Assembly: GCA_900545245.1 (NCBI GenBank)
Contig: UQYV01000016.1
Span: 5,578 to 69,577, forward strand
Length of the DNA stretch: 64,000 nt
DNA from: an uncultured Bacteroidales bacterium
GTDB lineage: Bacteria; Bacteroidota; Bacteroidia; Bacteroidales; UBA932
Reading direction: 5' to 3'
A program made the translations under genes and the position numbers. The notes under the pieces are model-generated. The model did no database searches, was not told where the DNA came from, and worked only from the letters and a program-made list of their open reading frames with translations. Below are positions 8,420-16,902 of the stretch, piece after piece (the stretch's first letter is position 1; each line of letters opens with the position of its first letter).

Positions 8420-10186
8420 ATGAGAAAATTTTCAATTCTTGCAGCACTGTTTTCCACGCTGCTCACCATTTCCTGTGGTCCGAAAGACGGGATTTATGAA
8501 TTTGACCTTTTCAGCACCAACGATGTGCACGGAACCTGGTTCGACTCCACTTACACGAGCTCCCGGGTGCGACCGTCGCTGATGGCCGTAAATCGCTATG
8601 TGGACAGCGTCAGGACAGTGAACGGGGCGGAATCAGTAATTCTGATTGACGGGGGAGACTGCCTTCAGGGCGACAATGCCGCATATTATTTCAATTATGT
8701 GGACACCGTCACACCGCATCTCTATGCCCGTATGGTGGACTATATGAAATATGATGCCGTCTGCGTCGGAAACCACGATATTGAGACGGGGCATCGTGTC
8801 TATGATCGCGTGCGTCGTCAGATGAAAACCCCTTGGTTGGCAGCGAATGCGGTGCGCGAAGACACTGGAAAGTCTTATTTTCAGGATTATGTGATGCTCA
8901 GTCGCAAGGGGTTGAAAATCGCGGTGATAGGAGCGGAGAACGCCAATATCGCAGCCTGGCTTACACCCGAACTTTGGAGTGGAATGCGCTTTGAGCCTAT
9001 TGTTTCTATGATGCAGGCAAAGGTTGACGAGGTGCGGGCGAAGCATAGTCCTGACATTGTCATTGTTGCCACTCACACGGCCACCGGCAAAGGCGACGGT
9101 TCCGTTCTTGAGGCCGAGGGACTTGACCTTTTCAAGACTCTCAAAGGTGTGGATTTCCTGCTTTGCGCCCACGATCATAGGCCGTTTGTCACGGTGAATG
9201 TGGACAGCACCTTCGGATTCATCAACTCTGGAAGCCACTGCCATAACATCGGCCACGGGCATATCGTAGTTGAAGTCAGAGACGGCAAGGTGGTCTCAAA
9301 GACAGTCTCCACGGACCTCATTCCAGTCAAGGCCGAGCCAGTGGACGAGAAGATGGAGGCCGAGTTCCACGAAGACTATCTGGCGGTCAAGGAGTTCACC
9401 TTGCAGAGGGTCGGAGAGCTCAAGACAGAACTCCGCACCAGCGACGGCTATGTGGGGATGTCGGACTATCTCGCGCTCGTCCACCGTCTCGGACTTTCTC
9501 AGCCAGGAGTTGACCTTTCGCTTGCCGCTCCGCTCACATTCAATGGTATAGTGAAGCCTGGAGCAATCATTTATAACGATCTCTTCACAATCTATCCTTA
9601 CGAGAACCAGATGTTTGTCGTGAAAATGTCCGGGCACGAAATCAAGGACTATCTCGAGGTCTCATACTCTCAGTGGATTAACACTCTCACTCCGGCGCAG
9701 CTCTCAAGACCCATATCGGACGCTTCACCGGCATTGCTGAAGATTGTAAACCATCCCGATCCTCGCACATCAAGGCAAAGTTGGTCATTCCAAAACCGTT
9801 CTTACAATTTCGACTCCGCTGCCGGAATCAACTACACTGTTGATGTGACGAAGCCTTCAGGTGAGCGCATAAGCATTTCCTCTATGGCAGACGGGGCGGT
9901 GTTTGACTTTGCACGCGAGTATAACGTGGCGATGACTTCCTACCGTGCCTGCGGTGGAGGAGGGCTTCTCCACGCAATCGGTATAGACACGTCAGACATT
10001 GACTCACGCATCGTTGCCCGCCTTCCGGAGTACCGCAACATCCTCTACTCCTATCTGCAGTCCCATCCCGTTCTTACTTCCGAGGAACTTGGTGACACTT
10101 CACTAACGGGCACATGGAAATTTGTTCCAGAGAAGCAAGTTGGCCCGTTCCTACGCAATGACATGCACCGCCTTTTCGGCGAGTGA
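8420..10186 (+). CDS. 5'-nucleotidase / metallophosphatase lipoprotein
   Basis: 588 residues. Lipoprotein signal with lipobox cysteine at residue 19 (LLTISC). The calcineurin-like phosphatase domain shows the metal motifs NDVHG (34-38), DGGDCLQGD (77-85), GNHDIETGH (117-125), and the later TGKGDG, CAHDHRP (histidine ligands), followed by the C-terminal 5'-nucleotidase domain with ENQMFVVKMSGHEI and AMTSYRACGGGGLLH (substrate-binding region). The family hydrolyses extracellular 5'-nucleotides or 2',3'-cyclic nucleotides, releasing nucleosides and phosphate. Lipidation places it at the periplasm or cell surface. Convergent with the transporter/purine phosphorylase operon, supporting a nucleoside salvage role. 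Confidence 0.9.
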   Translation: MRKFSILAALFSTLLTISCGPKDGIYEFDLFSTNDVHGTWFDSTYTSSRVRPSLMAVNRYVDSVRTVNGAESVILIDGGDCLQGDNAAYYFNYVDTVTPHLYARMVDYMKYDAVCVGNHDIETGHRVYDRVRRQMKTPWLAANAVREDTGKSYFQDYVMLSRKGLKIAVIGAENANIAAWLTPELWSGMRFEPIVSMMQAKVDEVRAKHSPDIVIVATHTATGKGDGSVLEAEGLDLFKTLKGVDFLLCAHDHRPFVTVNVDSTFGFINSGSHCHNIGHGHIVVEVRDGKVVSKTVSTDLIPVKAEPVDEKMEAEFHEDYLAVKEFTLQRVGELKTELRTSDGYVGMSDYLALVHRLGLSQPGVDLSLAAPLTFNGIVKPGAIIYNDLFTIYPYENQMFVVKMSGHEIKDYLEVSYSQWINTLTPAQLSRPISDASPALLKIVNHPDPRTSRQSWSFQNRSYNFDSAAGINYTVDVTKPSGERISISSMADGAVFDFAREYNVAMTSYRACGGGGLLHAIGIDTSDIDSRIVARLPEYRNILYSYLQSHPVLTSEELGDTSLTGTWKFVPEKQVGPFLRNDMHRLFGE

Positions 10187-10201
10187 TGCACTTTTTAGAA
10201 G

Positions 10202-10220
10202 CCTTCAAAAAATAACCTGC
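10202..10220. repeat. 19-bp repeat word at a convergent gene junction (copy 1)
   Basis: CCTTCAAAAAATAACCTGC occurs here and identically at 24798-24816; flanks match too (26 bp with two differences). Both copies lie just beyond the stop codons of a converging gene pair. Chance identity of 19 bp in 64 kb is unlikely. Confidence 0.55.
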
Positions 10221-10233
10221 TTCAGTGGTAGTC

Positions 10234-11193
10234 TCAATCGCTGTGGTGATGTGGATGCCCCTGGCGGTAAAGCTGCCATGAATTGAATATGTTGTGCCAG
10301 AGGCTGTAGAAACCTCCGGCTATGCTGGTGACTGGGGTCATGAACGTGTAGGCCATCCAGATGGCGAAGACGGTGTTCTTCTGCCCGAGGGCCTGTCCCG
10401 CAGTGACGCTGCTTCCGTATTTCGCTCCGATTCGCCTTCCGATCCAGAATTGAATGATGCAGCAGATAAGGGAAACGGCTGCCATACCTATCATATAGCT
10501 GATCGGAATGTCGCTTTTCACGATCGAGCGGGTCGTCACTACAATCGCAAGCGGAAGAGAAACCGACCAAAGATAGAGTGCGAGATCATTGAAATGCAGA
10601 ATCCAGCGATGAAAACCAGGCAGGAGAAAGCGCACGAGCCATGCGCAGACACAAGGCATTATGAGCAGAGGAAAAGTCTTCGCCATAATCATGCAGAATG
10701 CCGTCGTAAACGAGATTCCGGCGGCCGGGTGCACGAGCGGTACGATTGCGGGGACTATGATTGCTGTGACAATGTTGATGAGTATGGTGTAGGTGATGAT
10801 TCCAGGCATGTCTCCTCCAAGCTTGCCGGTGATTACTGCCGCAGCCGTGGCTGTCGGGCAAATCATGCAAATCATGAAACTCTCGGCGAGCAGACTGCCA
10901 TGCCCTCTTCCGCCGAGTATCAGCAATATGCCCGGGATGACAAAACCTGCCGTCTGAATCAGCAGTAGCCATGCCTGCCACCTATGTGGGCGCATTTGTC
11001 TCGGAGCAATTTTGCAGAAAGACAGGAACAGCATCATGAACATCAGGACCGGCTGAAGCACCTTCACGGCCTTGTCGAGATATGGCCCGGCCGGTGCCAG
11101 AGCCGGAATGCTATGGTAGATGAGATAGGCTGCGACACCTGACGCCATTGCAATCAGCAGCATCCAGTCTTTCAGGATTTGTTTCAAGTTCAC
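10234..11193 (-). CDS. BASS-family (bile acid:sodium symporter-like) transporter
   Basis: About 319 residues from a GTG at 11193. The frame extends to a TTG at 11232, but that codon lies in the T-run of the preceding gene's terminator, so a downstream start is preferred; an ATG at 11163 is another option. Nine to ten transmembrane segments; the conserved CPTATAAAVITGKLGGD and later GQALGQKNTVFAIWMAYTF match the BASS fold's crossover helices. Substrates of Bacteroidota members are mostly unknown (bile acids, pantoate and other organic anions in characterised relatives). The C-terminus is histidine-rich (GHPHHHSD), perhaps a metal site. Last gene of a minus-strand cluster with two purine phosphorylases and an amidohydrolase. 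Confidence 0.8.
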   Translation of the reverse strand: MNLKQILKDWMLLIAMASGVAAYLIYHSIPALAPAGPYLDKAVKVLQPVLMFMMLFLSFCKIAPRQMRPHRWQAWLLLIQTAGFVIPGILLILGGRGHGSLLAESFMICMICPTATAAAVITGKLGGDMPGIITYTILINIVTAIIVPAIVPLVHPAAGISFTTAFCMIMAKTFPLLIMPCVCAWLVRFLLPGFHRWILHFNDLALYLWSVSLPLAIVVTTRSIVKSDIPISYMIGMAAVSLICCIIQFWIGRRIGAKYGSSVTAGQALGQKNTVFAIWMAYTFMTPVTSIAGGFYSLWHNIFNSWQLYRQGHPHHHSD

Positions 11194-11229
11194 GTTCGTA
11201 TTTGCTAGTAAAACCAGACACCTCTTATA

Positions 11230-11260
11230 CAAAAAGAGTCCGGTCTTGCCCCAGACTCTT
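11230..11260 (-). terminator. Intrinsic terminator after the first purine phosphorylase gene
   Basis: On the minus strand AAGAGTC (11254-11260) pairs with GACTCTT (11234-11240), with additional GG/CC pairs inside, and is followed by a short T run. It sits 8 bp after the PNP stop codon and before the transporter gene, so it may attenuate rather than fully stop transcription. Confidence 0.55.
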
Positions 11261-11267
11261 CTGCATT

Positions 11268-12092
11268 CTATAATGTTTCAATCAGCTTTGTGAATATGGC
11301 TGTCATCCTGTCGGCCGCTGCGTCCGCCGCGACTATAATCGCGTTCTCGTCCGTGACATAGTCGTCAGGGTTGCTGTGTGCTTCGTCGGTAATCACTGAA
11401 ATTCCGAAGACGGCAAGTCCGCAGTGACGTGCCGCGATGACTTCCGGAGTTGTGGACATTCCCACGGCATCGGCGCCTATGTTCCTAAAGAAATTATACT
11501 CTGCCGGTGTCTCGTAAGTCGGGCCGGTGCATGCAAGGTAGACACCTTTTTTCACGTCAATTCCCTCGGATGCCGCGATTGCCTCCGCCTTGCGGATTAG
11601 CACGGGATCGTATGGCCTTGTCATGTCCGGAAAACGCGGGCCGAAGTCGTCGAAGTTCGCTCCAATGAGTGGATTCGGAAGAAGGTTGATATGGTCACGG
11701 ATGATCATCAGGTCGCCGATGTGATAGTCGAAGTTGACTCCTCCGGCAGCATTTGATACGAGCAGTGTGCTGATGCCGAGCACTTTCATTATGCGTATCG
11801 GCAACACTACTTCCTGCATAGGATAGCCCTCGTAGCAGTGGTAGCGTCCCTGCATGGCGATGACCGTCTTGCCTCCGAGCTTTCCGACGATGAAGTTCCC
11901 CTTATGACCTAACGCCGTAGCTGCGGGCATTCCGGGAATATCCTTGTAGGAAACTATAACCGCATTCTCAATCTTGTCAGCCAATTTTCCCAGTCCGCTT
12001 CCTAATACTATTCCAACATCTGGGCGCAACTCTCCAATCCGTTCCTTCAGCACGCCCGCCGCCAGAACAATTTCTTCATATCTCTTATCCAT
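11268..12092 (-). CDS. Purine-nucleoside phosphorylase, copy 1
   Basis: 274 residues, the normal size of trimeric type I PNP. It catalyses phosphorolysis of purine nucleosides to base and ribose-1-phosphate. Visible motifs: GSGLGKLAD (31-39, phosphate site), GHKGNF (62-67), QGRYHCYEGYP (81-91), VSNAAGGVN (112-120), TGPTYETPAEY (Glu194), GMSTTPEVIAARH, and SVITDEAH with Asp236 at the base-recognition position. The tandem paralogue has Asn at that site. Separated from copy 2 by 178 bp that contain a dispersed repeat. With the 5'-nucleotidase, deaminase and transporter it fits purine salvage. Confidence 0.92.
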   Translation of the reverse strand: MDKRYEEIVLAAGVLKERIGELRPDVGIVLGSGLGKLADKIENAVIVSYKDIPGMPAATALGHKGNFIVGKLGGKTVIAMQGRYHCYEGYPMQEVVLPIRIMKVLGISTLLVSNAAGGVNFDYHIGDLMIIRDHINLLPNPLIGANFDDFGPRFPDMTRPYDPVLIRKAEAIAASEGIDVKKGVYLACTGPTYETPAEYNFFRNIGADAVGMSTTPEVIAARHCGLAVFGISVITDEAHSNPDDYVTDENAIIVAADAAADRMTAIFTKLIETL

Positions 12093-12133
12093 ATAAAAAT
12101 ATATCTTTTAACCTTCCAAACAATAGAGAGAAA

Positions 12134-12252
12134 GGGGATGCATAAAAAGATGGAGTGCAAGGCGCACTGGGGATTTCAACACCGGAGCAACCTTATGGTT
12201 GTGAGGATTTGAAATCCACATGCAACGAAGCAATCCGCTTTTTAGGCGCCCC
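12134..12252 (-). repeat. Dispersed long-hairpin repeat, family 1, copy 1
   Basis: On the minus strand it reads GGCGCCTAAAAAGCGG... to ...TTTTTATGCATCCCC and aligns over its whole length with the element at 16903-17027, including the shared core AATCCTCACAACC and GGTTGCT. The two halves are imperfectly complementary, with GCAACC/GGTTGT at the centre, so the transcript would form one long hairpin. It lies between the two PNP genes and holds no gene. Terminal complementarity and dispersal suggest a MITE- or REP-like element. Confidence 0.65.
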
Positions 12253-12270
12253 GTCTTTTATGCGCCCCCG

Positions 12271-13098
12271 TCACAGGGAGAGAATGAGTCTTTCAAAAAG
12301 AAGACTCATCCTTTCAGCCGCAGCATTTGCCGCTCTCACAACATCGTCTCCGTCATTTACATAATCTTCCGCGTAGTCATCATGTGCCTCATTGGTAATC
12401 ACCGACATTCCGAATACTGGAATTGAGCTGTGTCTTGCCACAATCACCTCCGGAATCGTCGACATCCCCACTGCGTCGCCTCCGATGAGCCTGAAATATT
12501 TGTATTCCGCCGGCGTTTCGTAGGACGGACCCGTACCTCCGACATAAACGCCCTTCTTGAGGTCTATGTGCAGTTCCGCCGCGATAATCTCAGCTTTCTT
12601 GATGAGCTCAAGGTCGTAGGGCCTCGTCATGTCCGGAAATCTCGGACCGAAATCGTCGAGATTCTTCCCGATGAGCGGATTGGGAAGGAGGTTAATGTGG
12701 TCGCGGATGATCATGAGGTCACCGACCTTGAACCCGTAGTTCACTCCTCCAGCCGCATTGGAAACGAAAAGATATTGTATTCCAAGCACTTTCATTACGC
12801 GGATAGGGAGAGTGACAAGTTCCATAGGGTAGCCTTCATAGTAGTGGAAACGCCCCTGCATGGCAACGACGAACTTTCCTCCGAGTTCTCCCGCAATGAA
12901 ATTTCCCTTGTGACCGATTGCCGTAGACACCGGAAATCCCGGGATTTCCCTGTAAGGAATGACAATAGGGTTCTCAATCTTGTCGGCAAGCTTTCCAAGC
13001 CCGCTGCCAAGCACTATTCCCACAACCGGTCTTCGCCCGCCGAGCTTTACGCTGATGTACTCGGCAGCACCATTGATTCTTTCTATTCTTTCGTCCAT
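12271..13098 (-). CDS. Purine-nucleoside phosphorylase, copy 2 (tandem paralogue)
   Basis: 275 residues, alignable to copy 1 end to end: GSGLGKLAD (31-39), GHKGNF, QGRFHYYEGYP, VSNAAGGVN, TGPSYETPAEY, STIPEVIVARH and SVITNEAHDD. Asn236 is at the purine-recognition position, as in classical 6-oxopurine PNPs; copy 1 has Asp there. Numbering stays in step through the first 240 residues, so this is a tandem gene duplication followed by divergence. It lies 55 bp downstream of the amidohydrolase gene and is probably co-transcribed with it. A small CCGGA/TCCGG hairpin lies in that gap but lacks a T run. Confidence 0.92.
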   Translation of the reverse strand: MDERIERINGAAEYISVKLGGRRPVVGIVLGSGLGKLADKIENPIVIPYREIPGFPVSTAIGHKGNFIAGELGGKFVVAMQGRFHYYEGYPMELVTLPIRVMKVLGIQYLFVSNAAGGVNYGFKVGDLMIIRDHINLLPNPLIGKNLDDFGPRFPDMTRPYDLELIKKAEIIAAELHIDLKKGVYVGGTGPSYETPAEYKYFRLIGGDAVGMSTIPEVIVARHSSIPVFGMSVITNEAHDDYAEDYVNDGDDVVRAANAAAERMSLLFERLILSL

Positions 13099-13153
13099 AA
13101 TGATAATCTGTTATTATGTGGTTAGTATTTCACCCCGGAACTCTCCGGCGTGC

Positions 13154-14428
13154 CTATTTTCTTAGTCTTATTTGTGACAGCACTTTTCCTGCGCCCTCGA
13201 GAATTTCTCGCTCGCCCTCGACTTTTCTGTTTTTCATCACGAAGCGTCCGTTGCAGATGAGTGAGTCAATGCAGTCGCTGTGTGCCGAATAGACGTAGTT
13301 TGCAAGGAACGTGCCCGGAGAAAGGAAGTTGTAGTTGTCCGTGTCGACAATCTGGATGTCGGCGATTCGGCCTTCCTGCAATAGTCCGGTATTGAGGCCC
13401 AGAGCATTGGCTCCGTTTATGGTGGCCATTTCCACAATCTCATTCAGAGGGCAGACTGTAGGGTCTCCTCTCCAGCCTTTCTGCATCATGGCGGAAGTCT
13501 TCATCGCTTCGAGGATGTCGAGATTGTTCGATGACGCGCATCCGTCAGTGCCTATGCAGACCTTGCATCCGGCCTCGATAAGTTCCTTGTATAGAAAATG
13601 ATATCCTGAGCTGAGCTTGAGGTTTGAGTTGATATTGTGTACGCAGGTGACATGATGCTTTCCCAACAACTCCACGTCATTGTCGCTCAGCCAAAGGGTG
13701 TGCGCCGCGATGAGGTTGGGTCCGAGCACTCCTATTCTGTCAAGGTATTCCACCGGAGTAAGCCCTCCGTGAGCCTCCTTGCTGTCTTCCACTTCTTTGC
13801 GGGTCTCGGAGAGGTGGATGTGCAGCGGCAGACCATGTGCCCTCGCGAATTCCGCAGCCCAGATCATCATCGGCTCGCTCACCGAATATGGCGCATGGAA
13901 CGCCATCGAAAATCTCAGGTTTTTGTCGCCCCATTGCTTCGACGCCTCATACATTTTCCAGCAACGTATCTTCTCAATTTCGTTCTCGGCGTCCGTCATC
14001 TTGTTTATGACAACGTATGAAGAGACCGGACGTATTCCCATCTCCACGGCTGCCTTGTGCCCGATAAGCGGGAACCAATAGTGGTCGTTGAACGTCGTCG
14101 TTCCTGTTTTTATCATTTCGAGGCAGGCCACCTTCGTTCCCCAATAGACGAACTCTTCGTCGAGGTTTGCCTCAATTTCCCAGACCTTGGCGAGCCAATC
14201 GTGGAATGCCATATCCTCTCCGACTCCACGGAGCAGCGACATCGCGGCATGCGTGTGCATATTGATGAACCCGGGCATCGCGGCCTTCCCGGTGCAGTCC
14301 ATGACCTCTTTCGCCTCCGCGCACTTTTCCTTTCCGGCGGCCGTTATCTTTGAGATGATGTCTCCATCGATGCAGATGTCCGACAGGACGCCGTCGACGG
14401 CTATATTTTTCAGGACAATGTCGTGCAT
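13154..14428 (-). CDS. Amidohydrolase, 5-methylthioadenosine/S-adenosylhomocysteine deaminase type
   Basis: 424 residues, typical length for the TrzA/AtzA/MtaD group. Metal ligands are visible: HTHAAM (58-62 region), HIHLSETRKEVEDS, HTLWLSDND and GTDGCASSNNLDILEAM. The last two blocks are closest to MTA/SAH deaminases, which convert these adenosine thioethers to the inosine forms in the cytoplasm; guanine or other deaminases of the same superfamily remain possible. It heads a minus-strand cluster with two purine phosphorylases and a transporter, which could split and salvage the deaminated nucleosides. It diverges from the zapA-region promoter across a 76-bp gap. Confidence 0.8.
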   Translation of the reverse strand: MHDIVLKNIAVDGVLSDICIDGDIISKITAAGKEKCAEAKEVMDCTGKAAMPGFINMHTHAAMSLLRGVGEDMAFHDWLAKVWEIEANLDEEFVYWGTKVACLEMIKTGTTTFNDHYWFPLIGHKAAVEMGIRPVSSYVVINKMTDAENEIEKIRCWKMYEASKQWGDKNLRFSMAFHAPYSVSEPMMIWAAEFARAHGLPLHIHLSETRKEVEDSKEAHGGLTPVEYLDRIGVLGPNLIAAHTLWLSDNDVELLGKHHVTCVHNINSNLKLSSGYHFLYKELIEAGCKVCIGTDGCASSNNLDILEAMKTSAMMQKGWRGDPTVCPLNEIVEMATINGANALGLNTGLLQEGRIADIQIVDTDNYNFLSPGTFLANYVYSAHSDCIDSLICNGRFVMKNRKVEGEREILEGAGKVLSQIRLRK

Positions 14429-14462
14429 ATCGTATTCAAATTTGTCAAAGGTAGGAATTTTC

Positions 14463-14493
14463 TTTGAGATTTGCCATATTCTTCATATATTTG
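14463..14493 (+). promoter_or_regulatory. Promoter of the coiled-coil/zapA/6S region
   Basis: TTTG at 14463-14466 and TATATTTG at 14486-14493, 19 bp apart, match the Bacteroidota consensus. The first ATG is 11 bp beyond the -7 box, so the mRNA would have almost no leader; an in-frame ATG at 14520 is an alternative start. Confidence 0.65.
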
Positions 14494-14504
14494 CAGAGTG
14501 GGTA

Positions 14505-14792
14505 ATGCAAAGTGACGTTATGCTTGACAACATCAGACAGCAGTTCATAAGGCTGATTTCCGCATACGAGCGGGAAGAGTCTGAGCGTGTCCGTCTGGAA
14601 AAGGAAAACAGCAGGCTTACGGAACAATGTAAGGCCTACGGGAAACAGATTGCTGAGTTAGAAAAGAAAATTGATAGGCTGAATCTCACGGCTGCGCTCG
14701 TGGGATCGCAAACAGACAATTCAGAGTCGAAGAGGAAAATTGACGGTCTTATCAAGGAGATTGACCGGTGCATCAGGCTGATGGAGGGTTGA
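14505..14792 (+). CDS. Small coiled-coil protein upstream of zapA (possible division-associated protein)
   Basis: 95 residues. Nearly the whole chain is heptad-like and charged (residues ~20-60: YEREESERVRLEKENSRLTE then KQIAELEKKIDRL), with a short linker and a final helix GLIKEIDRCIRLMEG. No membrane segment. Its frame is open further upstream, antisense to the amidohydrolase, but the -7 box at 14486-14493 sets the start at 14505 or at the in-frame ATG at 14520. Small coiled-coil genes directly before zapA are common in Bacteroidota and are presumed to act with ZapA at the Z-ring; this is inferred from position. The stop codon is 5 bp before the zapA start, so the two are co-translated. Confidence 0.7.
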   Translation: MQSDVMLDNIRQQFIRLISAYEREESERVRLEKENSRLTEQCKAYGKQIAELEKKIDRLNLTAALVGSQTDNSESKRKIDGLIKEIDRCIRLMEG

Positions 14793-14797
14793 AGGGC

Positions 14798-15094
14798 ATG
14801 GAAATGACAAGAAAGATAAATGTGACTATTCTTGGCAAACAGTTCGGTCTGCAAGCATCTTCCGAGAGACAGGAGCGGTTTATACGCATCGCCGCTGAGA
14901 CGTTGAACAGGATGGTGGAGCAGTGTTCCGCAAAGTTTCAGCTGAGCGACAACGTTGATATCCTCATTTTCGTGGCACTGAACATCTGTATGAAGAAGCT
15001 GAATGTCGAGGAGGAGATGAAGAATCTTCAGGCGGAGGCTGATGCCCTGGAAAGGGAGTTTGCGGGCTATCTTGAAAACATTGATGGAAAATAA
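14798..15094 (+). CDS. zapA: Cell division protein ZapA
   Basis: 98 residues from the ATG at 14798, preceded by GAAGGG at Shine-Dalgarno distance. The N-terminal TRKINVTILGKQFGLQASSE and the long C-terminal helix (NICMKKLNVEEEMKNLQAEADALEREF) match ZapA, which binds and bundles FtsZ filaments at mid-cell. The pattern ERFIRIAAETLNRMV is the usual helix after the small beta domain. The gene is followed immediately by a 6S RNA-like gene, the same order seen in gammaproteobacteria (zapA-ssrS), and then by rny. Confidence 0.9.
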   Translation: MEMTRKINVTILGKQFGLQASSERQERFIRIAAETLNRMVEQCSAKFQLSDNVDILIFVALNICMKKLNVEEEMKNLQAEADALEREFAGYLENIDGK

Positions 15095-15281
15095 TCCGTT
15101 AGTTACTTACTTGCTGAATTCAACACTGATTAAGTAACAGAGTAGGCTCGGGGAGGGGAAGACGGACCTATGTGACCCTTGGCGGGGATTCCGGCGTGCC
15201 GGGACGGAGGATGTCTGAACCTTACGGAACTCAAATCTTATTTTATAAGGTTTTCTGTCAATTTGGCTAACGGATTTTTTT
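15093..15281 (+). ncRNA. ssrS: 6S RNA (SsrS) candidate
   Basis: A 189-nt non-coding stretch between zapA and rny. Its ends form a perfect 10-bp stem: AATCCGTTAG (15093-15102) with CTAACGGATT (15267-15276), followed by T5. Inside are further helices, among them the apical CCGGC/GCCGG (around 15190-15205) flanked by G/C-rich arms. Length (~185 nt), closed rod-like layout with an unpaired middle, and position after zapA are the known features of 6S RNA, which binds the housekeeping RNA polymerase holoenzyme and dampens transcription. The 5' end overlaps the zapA stop codon, so it may be processed from the zapA transcript. A covariance-model match has not been run. Confidence 0.75.
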
Positions 15282-15286
15282 AACTC

Positions 15287-15320
15287 ACGGTCGTTTCCGC
15301 AAGGATACGACCGTTTTTTT
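15287..15320 (+). terminator. Intrinsic terminator between the 6S RNA and rny
   Basis: ACGGTCGT (15287-15294) pairs with ACGACCGT (15307-15314); an inner TCC-GCAA-GGA extends the stem with a stable GCAA tetraloop; a T7 run follows. It lies directly after the 6S RNA closing stem. Confidence 0.85.
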
Positions 15321-15359
15321 GTTGATATGATTATATTATAAAACATAATTTATTATTAT

Positions 15360-16898
15360 ATGGTACTTTATTATATATTGTCCGCACTCGCAGGTGCCGC
15401 AGTCGCGCTCGGCGTTTGGATTGCAGTCAGACGTATTGTTTTGAAAGGACGTAAGAATGAAATCATCGAGAAGGCCGAGCTTGAGGCCGAGAACATAAAG
15501 CAGGAGAAGATTTTCCAGGCGAAGGAGAAGTTCCTGCAACTCAAGAGCGAACATGAAAAGACTGTGAACGAGCGCAATGCCGCAATTAAGGAGACGGAAA
15601 GCCGCCTTAAGCAGAAGGAAAACACCCTGAATCAGCAGACTTCCGAACTTCAGCGCAAGCAGCGTGAGGCGGATTCCATACGGGAGAACCTCAAGGCGCA
15701 GGTCGAGATTGCCAACCGCAAGGCAGCCGAGTATGATAGGCTTCGCGAAGAGGCAAATCGCCAGATTGAGAGTATTGCCGGAATGTCGGAGACCGAAGCC
15801 AAGAATATACTCATGGAAAACATGAAGGCTGAGGCAAGGACAGAGGCACAGTCCTACATTAACGATGTGATTGACGACGCCCGTCTGAATGCGACCAAGG
15901 AGGCTAAGAGAATCGTAATCAACACGATCCAGAGAACGGCCTCTGAAACTGCAATCGAGAACGCGGTCACTGTCTTCAACATCGAGAGCGATGAGATCAA
16001 GGGACGCATCATCGGGCGTGAAGGACGAAATATCCGTGCGCTTGAGGCAGCTACCGGAGTTGAGATTGTCGTTGACGACACACCTGACGCAATCCTTCTT
16101 TCTGCCTTTGATCCGGTGAGACGTGAGGTTGCGCGTCTTGCTCTCCATCAGCTCGTCGTCGACGGCCGCATCCATCCGGCACGTATCGAGGAGGTTGTGA
16201 CAAAGGTGCAGAAACAGCTTGAGGATGAGATTCTTGAGATTGGAAAGCGCACCTGCATTGACCTCGGCATCCACGGCATCCACATTGAGCTCATCAAGCT
16301 TATCGGACGTATGAAGTACCGTTCCTCTTATGGTCAGAATCTTCTCCAGCATGCCCGTGAGGTTGCTAACATTGCGGCTACAATGGCTTCTGAGCTTGGT
16401 CTGAACGCAAAGGCTGCGAAGAGGGCCGGTCTGCTTCATGACATCGGAAAGGTTTCCGACGAAGATCCTGAGCTTCCGCATGCGCTCCTTGGAATGAAAC
16501 TCGCGGAGCAGTACAAGGAGAAACCGGAAATCTGCAATGCAATCGGTGCACACCACGAGGAAGTTGAGATGACTTCCATCATCTCGCCGATTATCCAGGT
16601 GGCCGATGCTATTTCGGGTGCACGTCCTGGTGCAAGACGTGAGGTGATAGAGTCTTATATCAAGAGGCTCAAGGATCTGGAGAACATCGGGCAGTCATAT
16701 CCTGGCGTCGTGAAGGCATACGCAATTCAGGCAGGCCGTGAACTTCGCGTGATTGTCGGCGCAGAGCAGGTGACTGACGCCCAGGCAGAGACGCTTTCGG
16801 GAGACATTGCCAAGAAGATTCAGGATGAGATGACTTATCCAGGGCAGGTTAAGATTACTGTGATACGAGAGACACGTTCAGTAGCCTTCGCCAAATAG
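15360..16898 (+). CDS. rny: Ribonuclease Y
   Basis: 512 residues, the standard length. An N-terminal membrane anchor (residues ~3-24, YYILSALAGAAVALGVWIAV) precedes a long coiled coil (~30-190), a KH RNA-binding domain (IKGRIIGREGRNIRALEAATGVEI, ~212-236) and an HD phosphohydrolase domain with HARE and LLHDIGK (HD motif) near residue 360. RNase Y is a membrane-bound endoribonuclease that initiates mRNA decay. No gene follows closely; a long-hairpin repeat begins 5 bp after the stop codon and may protect or terminate the message. Confidence 0.96.
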   Translation: MVLYYILSALAGAAVALGVWIAVRRIVLKGRKNEIIEKAELEAENIKQEKIFQAKEKFLQLKSEHEKTVNERNAAIKETESRLKQKENTLNQQTSELQRKQREADSIRENLKAQVEIANRKAAEYDRLREEANRQIESIAGMSETEAKNILMENMKAEARTEAQSYINDVIDDARLNATKEAKRIVINTIQRTASETAIENAVTVFNIESDEIKGRIIGREGRNIRALEAATGVEIVVDDTPDAILLSAFDPVRREVARLALHQLVVDGRIHPARIEEVVTKVQKQLEDEILEIGKRTCIDLGIHGIHIELIKLIGRMKYRSSYGQNLLQHAREVANIAATMASELGLNAKAAKRAGLLHDIGKVSDEDPELPHALLGMKLAEQYKEKPEICNAIGAHHEEVEMTSIISPIIQVADAISGARPGARREVIESYIKRLKDLENIGQSYPGVVKAYAIQAGRELRVIVGAEQVTDAQAETLSGDIAKKIQDEMTYPGQVKITVIRETRSVAFAK

Positions 16899-16902
16899 TG
16901 GT

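Noticed and set aside
15336..16556. Long open frame on the minus strand across rny
   Set aside because: It is antisense to a fully conserved ribonuclease Y with KH and HD motifs; its translation has no recognisable domain.
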